Source: Microcebus murinus (Eukaryota > Chordata > Mammalia > Primates > Cheirogaleidae). From it: a stretch of 64,000 nt of DNA. Positions 34,553 to 47,690 of this stretch are shown in pieces. The DNA lies in contig NC_134108.1 of assembly GCF_040939455.1 (NCBI RefSeq), forward strand, positions 6,415,501-6,479,500, in the 5' to 3' direction. Below the pieces are notes generated by a model. It was not told the DNA's origin. It was given only the letters and a program-made list of their open reading frames with translations, and did not search any database. The position numbers and the translations under genes were made by a program. How positions within the stretch are numbered: position 1 is the stretch's first letter; each line of letters begins with the position of its first letter.

Positions 34553-34558
34553 GTGAGT
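34553..34558 (+). other. PRKN: 5' splice site of PRKN intron 9
   Basis: GTGAGT follows GGG, the last codon of the exon. It matches the intronic part of the donor consensus (GTRAGT) at all six positions, so the exon end is firmly placed. Confidence 0.95.
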
Positions 34559-36301
34559 ACCACCTGCGCCCCGCCGCGAGCGGCGTTTGCTGGTGTATGT
34601 GTTTGCTTTTGCAAGTGGGCCGGGATTATATTTTTATTTTTAGTTTCATTTAGTTTTAGTTTTATTATTTTTGGTTTTCCCTTTGGACTCCTGCATCTTT
34701 GAACTGATGTATAAGAAAATAGATTTTGAATTCTTTATATAGGGCCCCAGTTCCAAAAAAAAAAAAAGTATGTATTTTTATTCTAGGGGAGAGAGTAATA
34801 TTCAGATTTTCTGCTTTGGTTGCTTATCGAAATATTTACTCTAAGACGTTGTGAAGCAGTAGGCCAGACTTTTAAACTTTTCTTCCAGTGCTCAGCTAAT
34901 TCAAAGGAAAAAAAAAATGTATTCTCTCTTCAGAGTTGCCTTTAAGTAGACAGGAGTGAGGGAGAAGGAGAATTTCCCATCAGCGATGTCTTAGTGACAT
35001 TGTTTGCCTGAGTATTTCAAGAAATAAAAATGAAGATTAATATGGAAAACTTGAAATGTTATTATGTCGTAGAAAATCATTTTAAGTGGAGACGAGCAAA
35101 ACTAATGGTGCCTCTTAGGGAAGCAGAGTAAGAAACATGGGAAGTGTTTGTTCTGAGAGGTCAAACCATGTGCCCTAGACGGCTTCTGGAATGAATCTAT
35201 GGCTGCAAGCCGGCGGGAAGGCGGGAAGGAAGCATAACTCAAACACAGAAAGGCTTACTAGATTATAGGTTAAAATGACAAATGGATAATAATCCTGATA
35301 TTAAATTTCGTGCAGGCTGGAAAAGGAAGAAAGCGTATGTGCTTATAAAAGGCTATTGAATTTTGATGGGAAACGTTTCTTTTAAAATCGCAGCTTCACG
35401 AGAAGCTCCGTGCAGGAAGGGGCGCGGGTAGCAGAGGCGTGCTACCCGGGCCCCGGGTTTTCGGCTGGGTGCCGTCAATCACCTACACACGGGTTGGCAT
35501 CTGTTCCCTCTAGTCGGCCTTCCTATCTGTCCCGCCGTGGGGCTTGCAAAACCCTGGGGCGAGCGAAGGAGCAGAGCAAGTGGAAGTTGGAAAATAATGA
35601 GATGGCATGACGCCTAACTGGAAACAAATGCGGCTGGATTAATAATCGTGATTGTGTTGGAGTGAAAACTCAAACTGATGTTTGCTGTCCTTAGAAATTA
35701 TGGAAATCAAACCACACTTTCCAGCCTTAGCCGTCACCATTTACTGTCTAATCGGCCGGAATTGTGTGTAGCCTGAGCAGGCTGCCAAATCCCGGGCTCA
35801 AAATGCTAGCAAATGTTTTCTTTTAAAAAGAGTTTTTGAGTAATTGTTTTTAACTAATGTCTAAATTGTATGCTTCTGCCTGCTAATTGTTGACTGTTGT
35901 TCCCATCTCTAAAGCTGGATTTTAAGATTTTAACTTTTGTGAGGAGGTGGAGAGTTGCTTTGGCCCACACTCTGCATTCGGTTGTTCACCTTGCTTTAAG
36001 AAAGTTTCATGTAATTTTAAGTTTTGAATATCTTCACTTCCCCCCCCCTTTTTTTTTACATAAGTAAATTGTAAGTAAATAACATCCATATTTAAGCTCC
36101 AAATCATGAGAAATTACTTTAGAAGTGAATTGAAATGCTTTGATATCTTTGGGTAAAGAGAGTTTGGGAGAAAAGTTTACCCAAAGGAGGATAGATACAT
36201 TCAGATGTTTCTCCGTCCTCTGGCAATTCTAGGGAATGAGTTTTTATTTTATTTTGATTTGTTCTATTTCGTTGTTTGGGGGAGGTGTGTTTGTTGTTTC
36301 A
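34559..36301. other. Intron 9 proximal part, no repeat seen
   Basis: About 1.7 kb with no recognised transposon. 35600-35830 is non-simple, balanced sequence and a candidate conserved element. A C8T9 run lies near 36042-36058. Confidence 0.45.
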
Positions 36302-36619
36302 TGTATTCATTATCTATCGCTGCGTAACAAATAACCCCAAATTTTAACAATTTATCATGGCAAACACTTACCATCTCACAGAGTTTCTGAGGGTCAGGAC
36401 TCACAGACGAGCGGCTTAGCTGGGCAGTTCTGGCCCAGGGTCCCTCAGGAGGTTGCATCCAGCTACCACCCCCAAAGTTGCGCACTGTCCCTCCCGCTTT
36501 ACCCTACTCATTCAAAGTGAGGTTCTAGACCCAGCTCACTCTTAAACGGAAGGGATGGGAATTTGGCTCCATCTAGAAAGAGTGTCAGAGAATCTATGGG
36601 CATATTTTAAACCACCACG
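36302..36619 (-). mobile_element. MaLR/MLT1-like LTR remnant, antisense
   Basis: 'tgtattcattatctatcgct', 'gcgtaacaaataaccccaaa', 'accatctcacagagtttctg' and 'tagctgggcagttctggccc' follow the antisense MLT1-type LTR start (TGTATTCGTTTTCTATTGCT, TGCATAACAAA, TCTCACAGTTCTG). Truncated and diverged; the subfamily is uncertain. Confidence 0.5.
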
Positions 36620-36889
36620 GTTTGCAATTTGAAGAAGTTAAAAAAGAGCTCTGAGAGAAATGATTTTCTAAAGGATACACTTTATGCCTTCCTCTCCCTC
36701 CCCGTCTTCTTCTGTCCAGGTCTTCACACTCTTTTGCAAGCGAACGTCAGTTCCCACAGCTGTAGCTGCTCAGCAGGGACCAGTAGACCTCATCATCACT
36801 GCAGTTTTTAATCGAATCTCAAACTTTTACAGAGGGATGTTAACCCACCTTAAATGCTAAAGGAATTCCATAATGATTCAAAAGGAGGT

Positions 36890-37030
36890 TGGATTGAATG
36901 TCATAAGTTCAAATCCGGACTCCACAAACTACTAGTGTGGCCTTAACTTTTCTCAATTTCCTCATCTTTAAGGTAGGGTACACATAAGTAATCATGTATA
37001 AGGTTGTTATGAATACGAAATGAAACGATG
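36890..37030 (+). mobile_element. MIR SINE
   Basis: 'aagttcaaatccggactcca', 'ttctcaatttcctcatcttt' and 'ataaggttgttatgaatacg' match the MIR order tRNA-like part, core, 3' half. Confidence 0.65.
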
Positions 37031-40000
37031 TGGAAATGTAGAAATGTAGCTCTAGATTTTCTGGCAGTCAACTTTCAGAGGAAAACCCTATCAGTCGGTC
37101 AATTAAGAATGCCCTTGGAAGCTCATTTCAAGGCTTTACTTTTTTCCTTCTTTCTCTTCCCTTTCTCCTAACGTGTGCTGTTTGCTGTGGTTTGTACGTC
37201 TTTGTAAGCTGCCAATCTTCTCTGGACTTGATGGTAGTGGGAAGCTGTCGTGTGAAAGAAATTGTGGTTAGATTACGTTACTTCTGCGGTAGAACATGGC
37301 CCAGTACATAAAAGCCAGAGAAGATGAATCTCTTCTCACTCTTTGCTCTACATTGTGGACAACCGAGAACAAAATGGGTTGCCCCAGAAGTACTAAGTGC
37401 CTCATCCTAGACAGTGTTCAAGGAAAAGTCACTGGTAGCAAAGCTACCGAAGAATTATGGAGTCTTGGATGTGGAAGATGCCCTAGATATCAACTCTAGT
37501 GGTTCTCAGGGTATGGTTCATGGGTTTATTGTAAGATACCTGTGACTCCACCTGTGCTTAATTTTTTCCTCAACTATTTGCAGATACAAAGAGCACAACT
37601 CTTACTATGTAGGTGTGCAAGAGATGTTTGCTGTTACAGAAAGGATCTCATGTATAAAAAGGTTGAAAACCAAATTTTCTGTCATTCATGGGATTTAAAA
37701 ATTGAATCTTAGCATACCTTGTGAGATGCCCATTGCCACTGATATCCAGCGCTGGACACCTAAGTCTTGGGCTGCAGGCTGTTATTGTTCTAATCTAGTC
37801 ATTCCACCCGTCACTGTGTGCCTGGGTGGCCATCCACACATCCCTGGTTGCTCTTGGATGTAGTTTCTATCTCAAGGAACAGACTTCCATGTCTTGATTA
37901 ACTTGGGCTTCTTTAAAATAAGTACTACAGTTAGTATTTATAACCCTCTTGTTCAAACATGTAAGAACGTCCACTGGAAAATCAGATTCCCTGACACTTT
38001 GCTTTACCGTATCTCTAGCTTATCTGTCAGCTGAAGAACAATGTATATCAGCTAATAGGAAGGCAAGGATTTCCATTTAAATGATAATGTCAGTCCGTCA
38101 AGGAAAGACCTGACAGACATGTGACGGATACAGCAATTTATTACCACTATAAAGATTTATTTGAAAGTACCACCTCCCAGGATTCAAGTTGAAACATTCT
38201 GATTTCAAGTCTTTCCTTTCCTGCCCCAAGTCTTCACACTCCTCTCCTCAGTAAATCATGCATTTGGAGTTCAACATTCAATGAATGATTGAATGGAATA
38301 GAATAAATGAGTGAGTGAATCTTAACCATGTAGGAGTAATGTGAATAAACTATCATTTTTGTTTTCCAGTTTTAATCACCATTTACCCCATTTTAGAGTT
38401 GCTTACCTTGCTTCAACAAAGACCTCTTCAAAAAATATTTAAGCACCTTTCTATACTGACACAATGCATGGTATTCTAACCGCACACATAGTACACAACT
38501 CAGAACACCAGGATTACACTGTGTTTGGAGATCCACAAAAAGCTGATTAGGAACCTGAAAGTACTGCAGACTTTACAGAGTTTATATTCCCGATCAAAGG
38601 TTACACACATGGCCAAGTGAAGAGTCTTGCACATGAAGGTATATAAAATGTCTTATTCTTGGGAGCACTGAGATTTTAGTTTTGACTCAGCGCATAATAT
38701 TTTTACATTGATAGAACTCAACAAAGAATATATTTGAGGATCAAATATCAGTCTGATCTCACTCTGCTAACCCTGGATCGTGTTTTCACTACTGCTCATA
38801 AAAAATATTAATTGATTTCCTGAGGAATTCATGTTATGCAGTGTTCTTTTTTTCTGGCCTCCTTGCTATTCATCGGCACCATCTCACAAACTTTTACGAC
38901 TCCGATGCAGAATGTTGACGTGTTTAACACTGGAAAACAGACACAAAATATGGAACACGTTATACTCACTGACCTGGGAATGCAGAAAGCAATGGCAGTC
39001 AAACCTTGTGAGTTATCTATAAATAAAACTTCTTTATCATATTTGATGTTGTCTGAAATATTATGTGTCTAGGAGATAATTTCTTAAAATCATGCTTGAA
39101 ATTGGCTCAAGAGTTTTCTTCTGTTTTGAATTAGAAATCCAAAGACAAAATTTAATAACAACTGCAAAAAAAATATATACATTTCAATGAAAACAAGAGA
39201 TCTTTTAAAATCATATTACTGATCATAAATTAAAGACATAAGAAATAATTGAATTTCTTAAGGCCTCTAACAGTCACTCCCCCTTTTAAGGAATAGCATG
39301 TTGTGTGTCTCTGAAGCAGATTTATCCAGGAACTAAGGAGGCCTTGGCCTTGGGCTCCTCACCTGTATGGCCCCTTCCAAATCACCTTAACCAAGTTTAT
39401 CTTCTTGCATTGTTTTCCTTAAAAATAGTTTCAAAAATTGCATAGACTAAAGTTGTATAGCCTCCACCAAATGTGGATCTAGACCTGAGCAAATATGAGC
39501 TGTGACCGATTTGTGCAAAAAAACTTGTGTATATTTTTGTTGGAAATGTTGATTTTGAATTAATAACAATAGCATCAATATAGTGTTGGAGATTTTGATG
39601 AGATGAGAGTGTAAGCCTCATTTTCAGCCTGTATGTAGGAGAGGAATTGGAGAAGACAGCTGATGATGAAGCCTAGCTTTTTACTCAGAGATCTAACTAA
39701 TGACAGAGTTAAAGATGTGAATTAACAAATAGACAGGGAGCCCTTTTCTTCCCATATGTGGATCACAGAAATAGAAGACAAACTTATGATCAATATTTCA
39801 TAATAAAAGGAAAAAAGAGAATGTTACTGTTCCTGTTCTTTAAGGTTATTTTAATTTATTTTTATAAAAGTATGTAATTAATCAAATTATGCTGAAATAT
39901 TTTATAAGCTATATTTGGTTCTCCCTCTCTCTTTTGTTAAAATACTAAAGATTAAAATCTAGACTCCAAGTGTATATGGTTTACATCATGATGTTTTCAA

Positions 40001-40469
40001 GGAAACACCAAAGAGGACAGGCATTTCTCGTGACAACTCACTGTGGGTTCCTGCGGGTTGAGCTCCAGGCTGTCCCAATACCTTGTTTGATGCCAATATG
40101 TAGAGATGGAAGCCTATCTTTTGGTGCATTACTTTTTGATATACAAGATGTTCTTCATCAAAAAGCATTTTAAAAAGAAAGCTAATGTTATGAAATGTCA
40201 AAAAAAATATGCATACCATGTTTATTTGACATGTGTCCAAAAATCTAATTTAAACTCTAAGATTGGCTCATTTACAGATTGGAAATAAGTCTCGCTAGAC
40301 TTTCTGCCTCTGAGACAGCTTGAGGTGCAAAGATAGAAAGCTTTGGAGAGTATTTATTTTAATTAAAGAAGCTGTTTGCAAATGTACAAACAACTTCTGC
40401 ATTCCATTCCTCTGGAGAGCATTTATCAATTGGCAAGTGTTCCTAGAGAGTGTTCTGTGGTTTAAAGTA
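37031..40469. other. Unassigned intron
   Basis: About 3.4 kb, AT-rich, no recognised repeat. At 38836 an ATG opens a 78-codon frame with a hydrophobic start resembling a signal peptide; see findings. No other coding sign. Confidence 0.45.
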
Positions 40470-40916
40470 CAGTTGATCCCTGATGAGCAATGTGGGGGCT
40501 GGGTGCCAGCCCCCCCCCTGCACAGTTGAAAATCCACGTATAACTTTCAACTCCCCAAAACTTCACTGCTAATTGCTTACTGTTTGCTGGAAGCTTTACT
40601 GATAACATAAGCAGTCGATTAACACATGTTTTGTATGTTATGTGCATTATATACTGTACTCTTACAATAAAGTAAGATAGAGAAAAGAAAATGTTATTAA
40701 GAAAATCATAAGGAAGAGAAAATATATTTACTAGTCATTAAGTGGAAGTGGATCATCATAAAGGTCTTCATCCTTATTGTCTTCACATTGAGTAGGCTGA
40801 GGAGGAGGAGAGAGAGGAGTGTTTGGTCCTGCTGTCTCAGGGGCAGCAGAGGTGGAAGAAAATCCACATATAGAGGAGACGAAAAGTTCAAACCCATGTT
40901 GTTCAAGGGTCAACTG
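40470..40916 (-). mobile_element. Tigger2-like DNA transposon, internally deleted copy 2
   Basis: Starts CAGTTGATCCCTGATGAGCA and ends TTGTTCAAGGGTCAACTG, clean inverted Tigger termini, with TA at 40468-40469 on the left. It aligns along its length with 22763-23210. The minus-strand remnant keeps DEDLYDDPLPLND, close to the expected transposase tail, but no catalytic region. Better preserved than copy 1. Confidence 0.85.
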
Positions 40917-41194
40917 TGTATACTTTTTAATCCAACACCAACCACTGACAATTCTGCTTGGCTTTAGCCAGTTTTTGTTGAAATAAAGGGAAGTACAAAA
41001 TAATTACACTTTTTCAAAATTGTAAGATCCATCTCTTTGAATAATGTGTTAGGAAATCAGCGTTGTGGCAAATTGATTGGAAAACCTTTCTTTAGCTTTA
41101 CAAGCCATAGAGAGCTCAGAACAGTCCAGAAAACCAACTTCTAAAGACAGCATCATTTCTGTGCATTTAATTTGATCCTGCTCTGACCTCTGTC

Positions 41195-41391
41195 CAGGGC
41201 TGTGCTGCCCAGCATGGCAGCCTCTAGCCACATGTGGCTATTTGAAATTAAATAAAATTAAAATTCATTTACTTAGTCATAGTAGCCACCTTCTGAGTGC
41301 TCAGTGGCTGCATGCAGCAGGTAGCTACTATTTTGGACAATCTACACATATCCCATTTTCATCATTGCAGAGAATGCTATTTTGGTCTGCA
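41195..41391. mobile_element. hAT-Charlie non-autonomous element (MER58/MER3-like)
   Basis: 'cagggctgtgctgcccagca', 'tagccacatgtggctatttg', 'gaaattaaataaaattaaaa' and 'gagtgctcagtggctgcatg', with an end near 'gctattttggtctgca', follow the Charlie-type element whose ends read CAGTGCTGTCCAATA. No clear target duplication. Confidence 0.6.
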
Positions 41392-42439
41392 AAAAGACTA
41401 GGACATCCATCCAAGGAGTAGCATTTGCATACTCAAAGTTTCCTGTGTCTTCTACACAAGCACTTTGACCTCTTCAGTTGTAATTAAGGGAAAAAAATCT
41501 TTCTAGAAATAAAGCAATTTCCTGGGGTACAAAAATGCAGAGCAGTGTTTTCCAACGTGAAGATCATGCAACACAGATTGCCAGAATGTTACCAGGAGCA
41601 AGGTTGGAGTGGAGGAGGGCAGACATCCATGATCAAAGTGCTGGAGGCACCAATTAAACTAGATTAAACTGGTTTCTTTCCTGTGAGACTTAAAGCTTTC
41701 AATATGCAGACATGCATTTTGCTTGAACAAGTGGAATACCACAGACAGAGTTTCCTAAACTCTGTAAAGCAATAACTACCTTGCATGTGGTACATTTTGT
41801 AAGACGGGTGTTTCAAGAAACAATTTGGGAATCAGATCATTTGCTTTATTTTTTTAATACTTAGTGCTGAGTAACATACTGCTGGTCACAACGAGCTAGT
41901 GAAATAAAAAAAATCAGAACCATTAGGCTCACAATGTTTTCTTTTTTGTAGAGCTCTAATAAAAGTATGATTTTTTAAATTGTATGCCATATCCATCTCA
42001 AGTGTGTTTTTGAGACTGCAGTACATTTTATAGTAAAATCTTTTTATTTCTACAACTGCCATTGAAAGATATTTTTATGGGTTGAAGATCAATTAGAGAA
42101 AACAGAATGGAATTTTATGATTGTGTGTGGTTATAACTCATTTTGCAATGGTCCTGATTAAGCCAGTATGAAATTTTAAAATTTCATAGAATAGATTCTA
42201 TTATGATAAATAAAATATTTTCACAGGGTGAGTGTCAGTATCTGTGAACCTCATGAAATGTTAACTGCATAGGACACTATGGTAATAGCAAAGGAATTAT
42301 GATGTTTAGATTTTTGGTTTTTCTTCTTATGCTTGAAGAACGACCAGTGAGACAGTGATGTACTTGGGCCCAGCCCACTGGAACTGCCTGGCAGGGCCGG
42401 TTTGAATGTCCTCATGTCTGGCGTTCTGAATGGTGACCC
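41392..42439. other. Unassigned AT-rich intron
   Basis: No repeat or coding signal recognised. Confidence 0.5.
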
Positions 42440-42830
42440 TGTCTTCCTCTTTCCAGAGTTATTTTGCAATAGACAAAAATTTAGAAACAATCACATTTTC
42501 AATAGCATGGTAGTAAATATGTTTTTGACGTATCTATGCACTAGAATACAATACCCTATTACAAAGAGTGAGATTGATCTGTGACCTGGTATGGAACAAT
42601 TGTTAATACATAGAATTAAGTGACGAGCACAGAAAAAGATCAATGCTCGTAAATGTATAAAATCTTTTCTGGAAAGAATTAAAGAAACCCTATTAACAGT
42701 TGTTGCCTGTGGGAAGAGGAAGTGAGGATGTGAAGAAGGTAGCTTTTGCTTTCCAGTTTGTAAGTTTCTGTTGTGTTTGAATTCTCTAAACGTGTAGATA
42801 GATTACTGTTCCTTTTTTTAATAACATGAA
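42440..42830 (+). mobile_element. Possible 3' end of an old L1M/HAL1-type LINE
   Basis: 'aaatgtataaaatcttttct', 'ggaaagaattaaagaaaccc', 'attaacagttgttgcctgtg' and 'gggaagaggaagtgaggatg' resemble the LINE 3' phrases 'GTCTGGAAGGATATACACCA' and 'GTTAACAGTGGTTACCTCTG'. The likeness is one of order and wording only. Confidence 0.4.
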
Positions 42831-45800
42831 GGACTGAGTTCAGGTGCGCCTTTTTTTTTCCCTTAATTAAACTTCTAGTATAAGGGACTTAGTAATGTCA
42901 CTTGTTAAAAATAAAAGCAGTGTGACCAGTAATTAAATTAGACAGAATTTTATACCATTTTGGATATAGCATTTCTTTGGGGTTAGACTCAGGAGAAGTA
43001 AACATGCTTCCCTGGCAGAGATCAAGGGCACAAACATCACCTCCGAAAAGCCTGGCCACTGTCCCCAGGAGGAGCTGGGCCTGCAGGTGGTCCAGCTGGT
43101 CATTCTTTCCAGCTTGTAATTTGCACAGAACACGCTCTCCTGTCATATTTATTTGAATAACATATATTTTTTTAATGGGAATGGAGTCTGCTGGGAAATT
43201 TAATTTATATTCCCAAAATAAGTTCTGTGAAACATATCACCAAATGCATTAAGCAGCCAATGCCAATGGGTGAAGTTCATTTTTTGTGTAGTTTTTAAAT
43301 AGTTTAAGTACCTCCTGAATTAAGGTAAAATATATCCCAATGCTAATTTACACATATATGTATTTTAAACTGTTGTTTTCTGCTTACCCCTTAAGAGTAA
43401 GGGTGAGGATGGTCTAGCTCAGCACCCAGAACATAGCATTGTAGACTAGTGGAATGTCAAAGAAGCAGCTCACCTGTACTCCACACTCAACCACAAACAC
43501 GAACACCAAAGCCCGCACTCACTAACTGCTGTTATTCCTATTTCCAATGAAACGTAGACAGAGCTTGTTGTGACTCACACAGAGTAAGCGCTCAGCATTG
43601 GAGTAACATGTATTTCTCATACTTGTCAAACATTCCTTGGGAAAGGCAAAGTCTGTAAAGGATTAGAGCAGTTCTCTGTAAGCTCCCGGGAGGGAATGGG
43701 GCTTTTCCCAGGTAAAGTCCAGCTGCTCCCACTGGCAGTGGTCTACACAGGTCTGTTACAGATCCAGAAATTATGTGTCCAGGATCCCAAGAAATTCAGC
43801 CTGCTTTCCTCCCCCTCTGCTTGGCATTTCAGTGGGCCCAAGGGTTCTGCCAGTTGAGGTCCTCAAAGACTCACTTTTGCTTCTTCAGCACCGAAAATGA
43901 ACGAGATCTTAGAATGGAAATTGGAAGGGCCTGCAGGCAAATCTGATTTGGCCCGGCCTGATTTTGAGTCCTACCTCCCCTAAGACGTGGAAGCCCTCAG
44001 GACGTACACGTGGCAGAACAACCTGAGCCTACTACACAGGCCTTTGTCTCACCTGTCCATTTAAAGGTTTATGTTGTGGATAGAAACTAGGAAGCAGATT
44101 TTTTTTTTATGTCCATTTTATTTAAGGATTTCTTTCCAGGAGAAGGAAAAAAAAAGAAATCAAGTTAGACCACAAGGCCATTCTTGAACTAGGGTCAGAA
44201 GAAGTATAAAAATAAAAAGGAATCCTTTCAGAGGGAGAGAACTCTCGCTGACACGCTCTAGGAAGCAGTTTGTCAAGCGTATTTCTGCACTTCCAGAAAG
44301 AAAGCAATTTCCGTCCTCCTTTCTGTAGAAGCAGGCCCAGAATGCCTGTTTCTTTCCCAATCCATGCCGCCCATTACTCTCTTTTAGAAAGAAACAATAT
44401 TGTTCCTGACATGCATTCTTCTTCACGAAGCCATGTTGGTTACAGACCAGAGTTCAGAGACGGTCTGGGAATTGGATTCCGAGTGATGTTTTCCTGTTCC
44501 TCTCAAGGTATTAGTGTTAAACCAACAGGTCTGCAATTCAGAGAAGTGTGCGTTAGCCATTCCTGTGGTCCCCTCCCCCACCAGCCGGACCCACTCCATT
44601 GCAGAAGGTCACCCATCCCTAAAGGACTCCCTCCAAATCACCAGGTGCAAGGTTTTACATTGTGTTTTTCTCTCTAAGAACTTGAAGTGTTCTTTAAGTA
44701 TGCAAGCTTGCATATTCACACTGCCTGATCATTTGGAGGAAATAATATGAGAGACTGATTCCAATCAACTTATAAGTTAGTCTTTTGTAGAAATAAGATG
44801 GAAATTTACTTGCTGGATTTTCAAAAAATAAAACGTGAAGCTTGGGCTGGATGCCTCCCAGAAGAGAAACCCCTGGTTATTAATCAGCCTTGTTTAGACC
44901 ATCCACTTAAATGGTTTTACAAGCAAACAGGAAGTAGATAGCAAAGCTATGTTCAGAAGATAGCTGCTGCTTGGAAAGAAATAAATCTAAATCAAAGTAA
45001 GCTTCTGTTATGTGAAGGCCACGGCTGGGCTTCTGTATAAACAGCATTGTATCACTGTAAAGTGCAGACGCTGCTTAATCAATAAGAAAAGTTGAAGTAG
45101 AAAGATAGGATTAAAGAGATAAGATCTTTGTTAGACTAAATCTATTGACCGAGAACTTCCCATAATGGAAACTGCTTCACATTGCGAATGTAAGGGAGAT
45201 TTTTTAAAAAGGTCTCAAAATTGGTGCATAGAGCCTATCTCACTGTGTGTATTTTTAGTTTGTTGCTCTAAAGAAAACAAAGATTGTTTTTGTAAGACCT
45301 CCGAAAAGAGCTAAACCTCCATAGTAAACATGATTTCCATAAAACGTTTTACTGAGAGTATGCTTTTAATATTCTGAGCATTGCTTTAAACATCATTGAT
45401 ACATGATCAGAATTTGGCAGGGACACAAATTATCCCAGAAAGGTAAGAAATAGCCAGCATGAAACCTCCTCTAAAGGCTGTTTACCTGTCCTGTGCAAAC
45501 AGGACTACTTGCTGATAGAGTACCACTCTCAGCACCTGGCCACCGGCCCTCCCAGGGCGAGCGTCTCACCGGCCACTGTTAGAACGAGCCTGTGCATGGG
45601 CAGACAGGTCGTGGTCAGCAACGTTGGTTTCCCTCCTGGCATCCATCTCCCCCTTTCTCTTGCTAAGAGAACACTGATTTTTTTGCAAGTATGTGCCTAT
45701 CTGGGAGATGACCTCAATCCCAGGTCAACAGTGAGTCCTGAGTAATCTAAGACACTCTGCAAACCCTCTGACCCTTGCTAACAATCCGGTTTGGAAAGAT

Positions 45801-46234
45801 GAGGGTCTTTCTGGACTTGATTGCACTGCTGAGTTAATCAGCTCTAAAGGCAGTCTCTTGCTGAACTGCCTGTTATAGATTATAATATATTTCCTTTCTG
45901 TTTAAGCCAATTGAACTGTTTCTCCAGCCAGAATCTCTTAATAGGTACACAGACATTTATTTTTCTTAAAATTCTCCAAAGGAATGCATTCACTAAGGAC
46001 TCTGGGCAAGAAACAACAACCACCAAAAACAAAAAAACAAACAAACAAAAAAAACTTGATAAGAACTTTTTAGTAGCAGACAAAATCACCTTCAGGTTAT
46101 ATCCCATAATATTTTTTGTGTCCACTATAACTGTAACCAGCAATAAAAAATATCATTTTGTTTGTCTCTGGCTAAATGGATTGTAGTATACACCATTGTA
46201 TTGTTCAGACATTAGTTCCATGGTGTGTGGCCAA
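42831..46234. other. Unassigned intron
   Basis: About 3.4 kb. Around 43548-43610 ('agacagagcttgttgtgact', 'cacacagagtaagcgctcag') there is a weak likeness to MIR/L2 ends. A 135-codon frame at 44270-44677 shows no domain. A (CAAA)n-rich tract sits at 46010-46055. Nothing else recognised. Confidence 0.4.
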
Positions 46235-46560
46235 GAGCCAAAACAGCGGTGGCCCAGGTAGACGGAAGTTTATTTCTCTTTCTCATAAAAATCTTGAACT
46301 TGAATGCTCTGCTCGGCAGTGTCTTTAGCTGCCCTCACCTACATGGTACAAGCTGGGTCGGCACTGTGGAACAGAGGGGACAGAGAAGAGGACATTCCCA
46401 TTCTCTTTAAGGTCAGATCCAGAAGCGGCACACAACACTGTCCTCCTATCCCATCAGAGAAACATCAGTTCCGCGGCCGGGTGTCTAGCCCCAAAGGCGG
46501 TGGGAGATACCTGCTCTGGGTGCTGCGTCAACACCTAACAGCTGTTCCTATGGAGCAAAG
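46235..46560 (-). mobile_element. MaLR/ERVL-type LTR remnant, antisense
   Basis: 'aacagcggtggcccaggtag', 'acggaagtttatttctcttt' and, after a diverged middle, 'ccagaagcggcacacaacac' and 'cctatcccatcagagaaaca' follow an antisense MaLR-like LTR. The subfamily cannot be fixed by eye. Confidence 0.4.
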
Positions 46561-47331
46561 GGCAAATGGATGGTGGGTCTGTCCATGTCCGTCTCTGCCA
46601 TACCCGGTATCTCTTCTCTCTCCTTGTGCCCTCACTCAATGGCCATCTGCTTCTCTCCAGGCTCAGATTTTTATATTTTCATGCAGGTAAAATCTTCTGG
46701 GAAGGATGCTACTTCTATTTTATTTCTAACAAGACTGAGTATTTGCTTGGTGACTTTTTTTTTTTTAAGCAACATATGCTTTTTACTTTCTGTATTCCCA
46801 GGCATAAAAAAGTTAGACCTCCAACTCTCAATAATACCCAGAAAATTGTATTGGCCTCTTACATGGAAAGGCGTTGCCACAATAACCTTCTGAATCTGTA
46901 CAGATAAACAGAGTTAGCATTCAGGATTGCCATCAACTAAAAGCAGAGGTACAATTCTAGAAAATTCTCTAGTTGGAATGGTGTCGCCACCTCCTGATCT
47001 TTTTGTTCTCCTTTTACCTACAAATGCACTGCTACACCATGTAGAACCACACATGCCATAGATTAAAGCTTTTGGAGCTACAAATTGAATATGATATTTC
47101 ACGTAGCACTTGGAGTAATATCAGCTTCTGATTTACATTTCTGACAGAAGTCGTAGGAGTTTTAGCTTTTATTCTTCCATCACAATCACTAGAAATCATG
47201 CTGTTTTCAGCAACTAAGCTATTCTAGTAAGAAACATTCACTAGAGAGAAAAATTCAATATATCCTTCCTTATACTTAAATAAGTAATACTTGTAAGGGG
47301 AAATTATTCTCTGCACGTCGACTGTCCAGTC
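46561..47331. other. Unassigned intron
   Basis: No repeat recognised. Overlapping + frames of about 110 codons at 46566-46907 are unrelated to each other and unrecognised. Confidence 0.45.
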
Positions 47332-47435
47332 CATGTGTGGCACTGTGGTGGATATTGTGATCACACAAAGGTAGACACAGCCACTGTGCTGAAGAAATAT
47401 GTAATCTAGCAAGAAGTGGGCAAGGCACAGCTACG
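47332..47435 (-). mobile_element. L2-type fragment, antisense
   Basis: 'tggcactgtggtggatattg', 'acacagccactgtgctgaag' and 'aaatatgtaatctagcaaga' resemble the reverse L2 end (ggcactgtgctaggtgctgg ... gagcttacaatctagtgg). Confidence 0.4.
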
Positions 47436-47519
47436 TGAAACAGCATGTCTACATGGCAACATGCAGTCGTGCCAAGTAACATCCCACAGAAACCCAGGAC
47501 AGTTAGGGGCCTTCGTACC

Positions 47520-47690
47520 CGGTTCCCATATCACCTTAACATACCTCGTTTTCACACTTGTCACGTTGCTTGTGTGTCTACCACTCACCCCCGCTTTAAT
47601 CTGTGGGGGCCTGGTGGGGTGAGCAGGGGCCGCATTCTGTTCGTTTCGTGTCCTCAGCATCTACCAGGGAACCCAGCACACACACAGCGA
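47520..47690 (+). mobile_element. L2 3' end fragment, sense
   Basis: 'tttcacacttgtcacgttgc', 'gtgagcaggggccgcattct', 'gttcgtttcgtgtcctcagc' and 'atctaccagggaacccagca' follow the L2 3' end (GAGGGCAGGGATTTTTGTCT ... CACTGCTGTATCCCCAGC). It lies in opposite orientation to the fragment just upstream. Confidence 0.45.

Noticed and set aside
44270..44677. 135-codon plus-strand frame
   Set aside because: No recognisable motif, and other frames overlap it with equal right.
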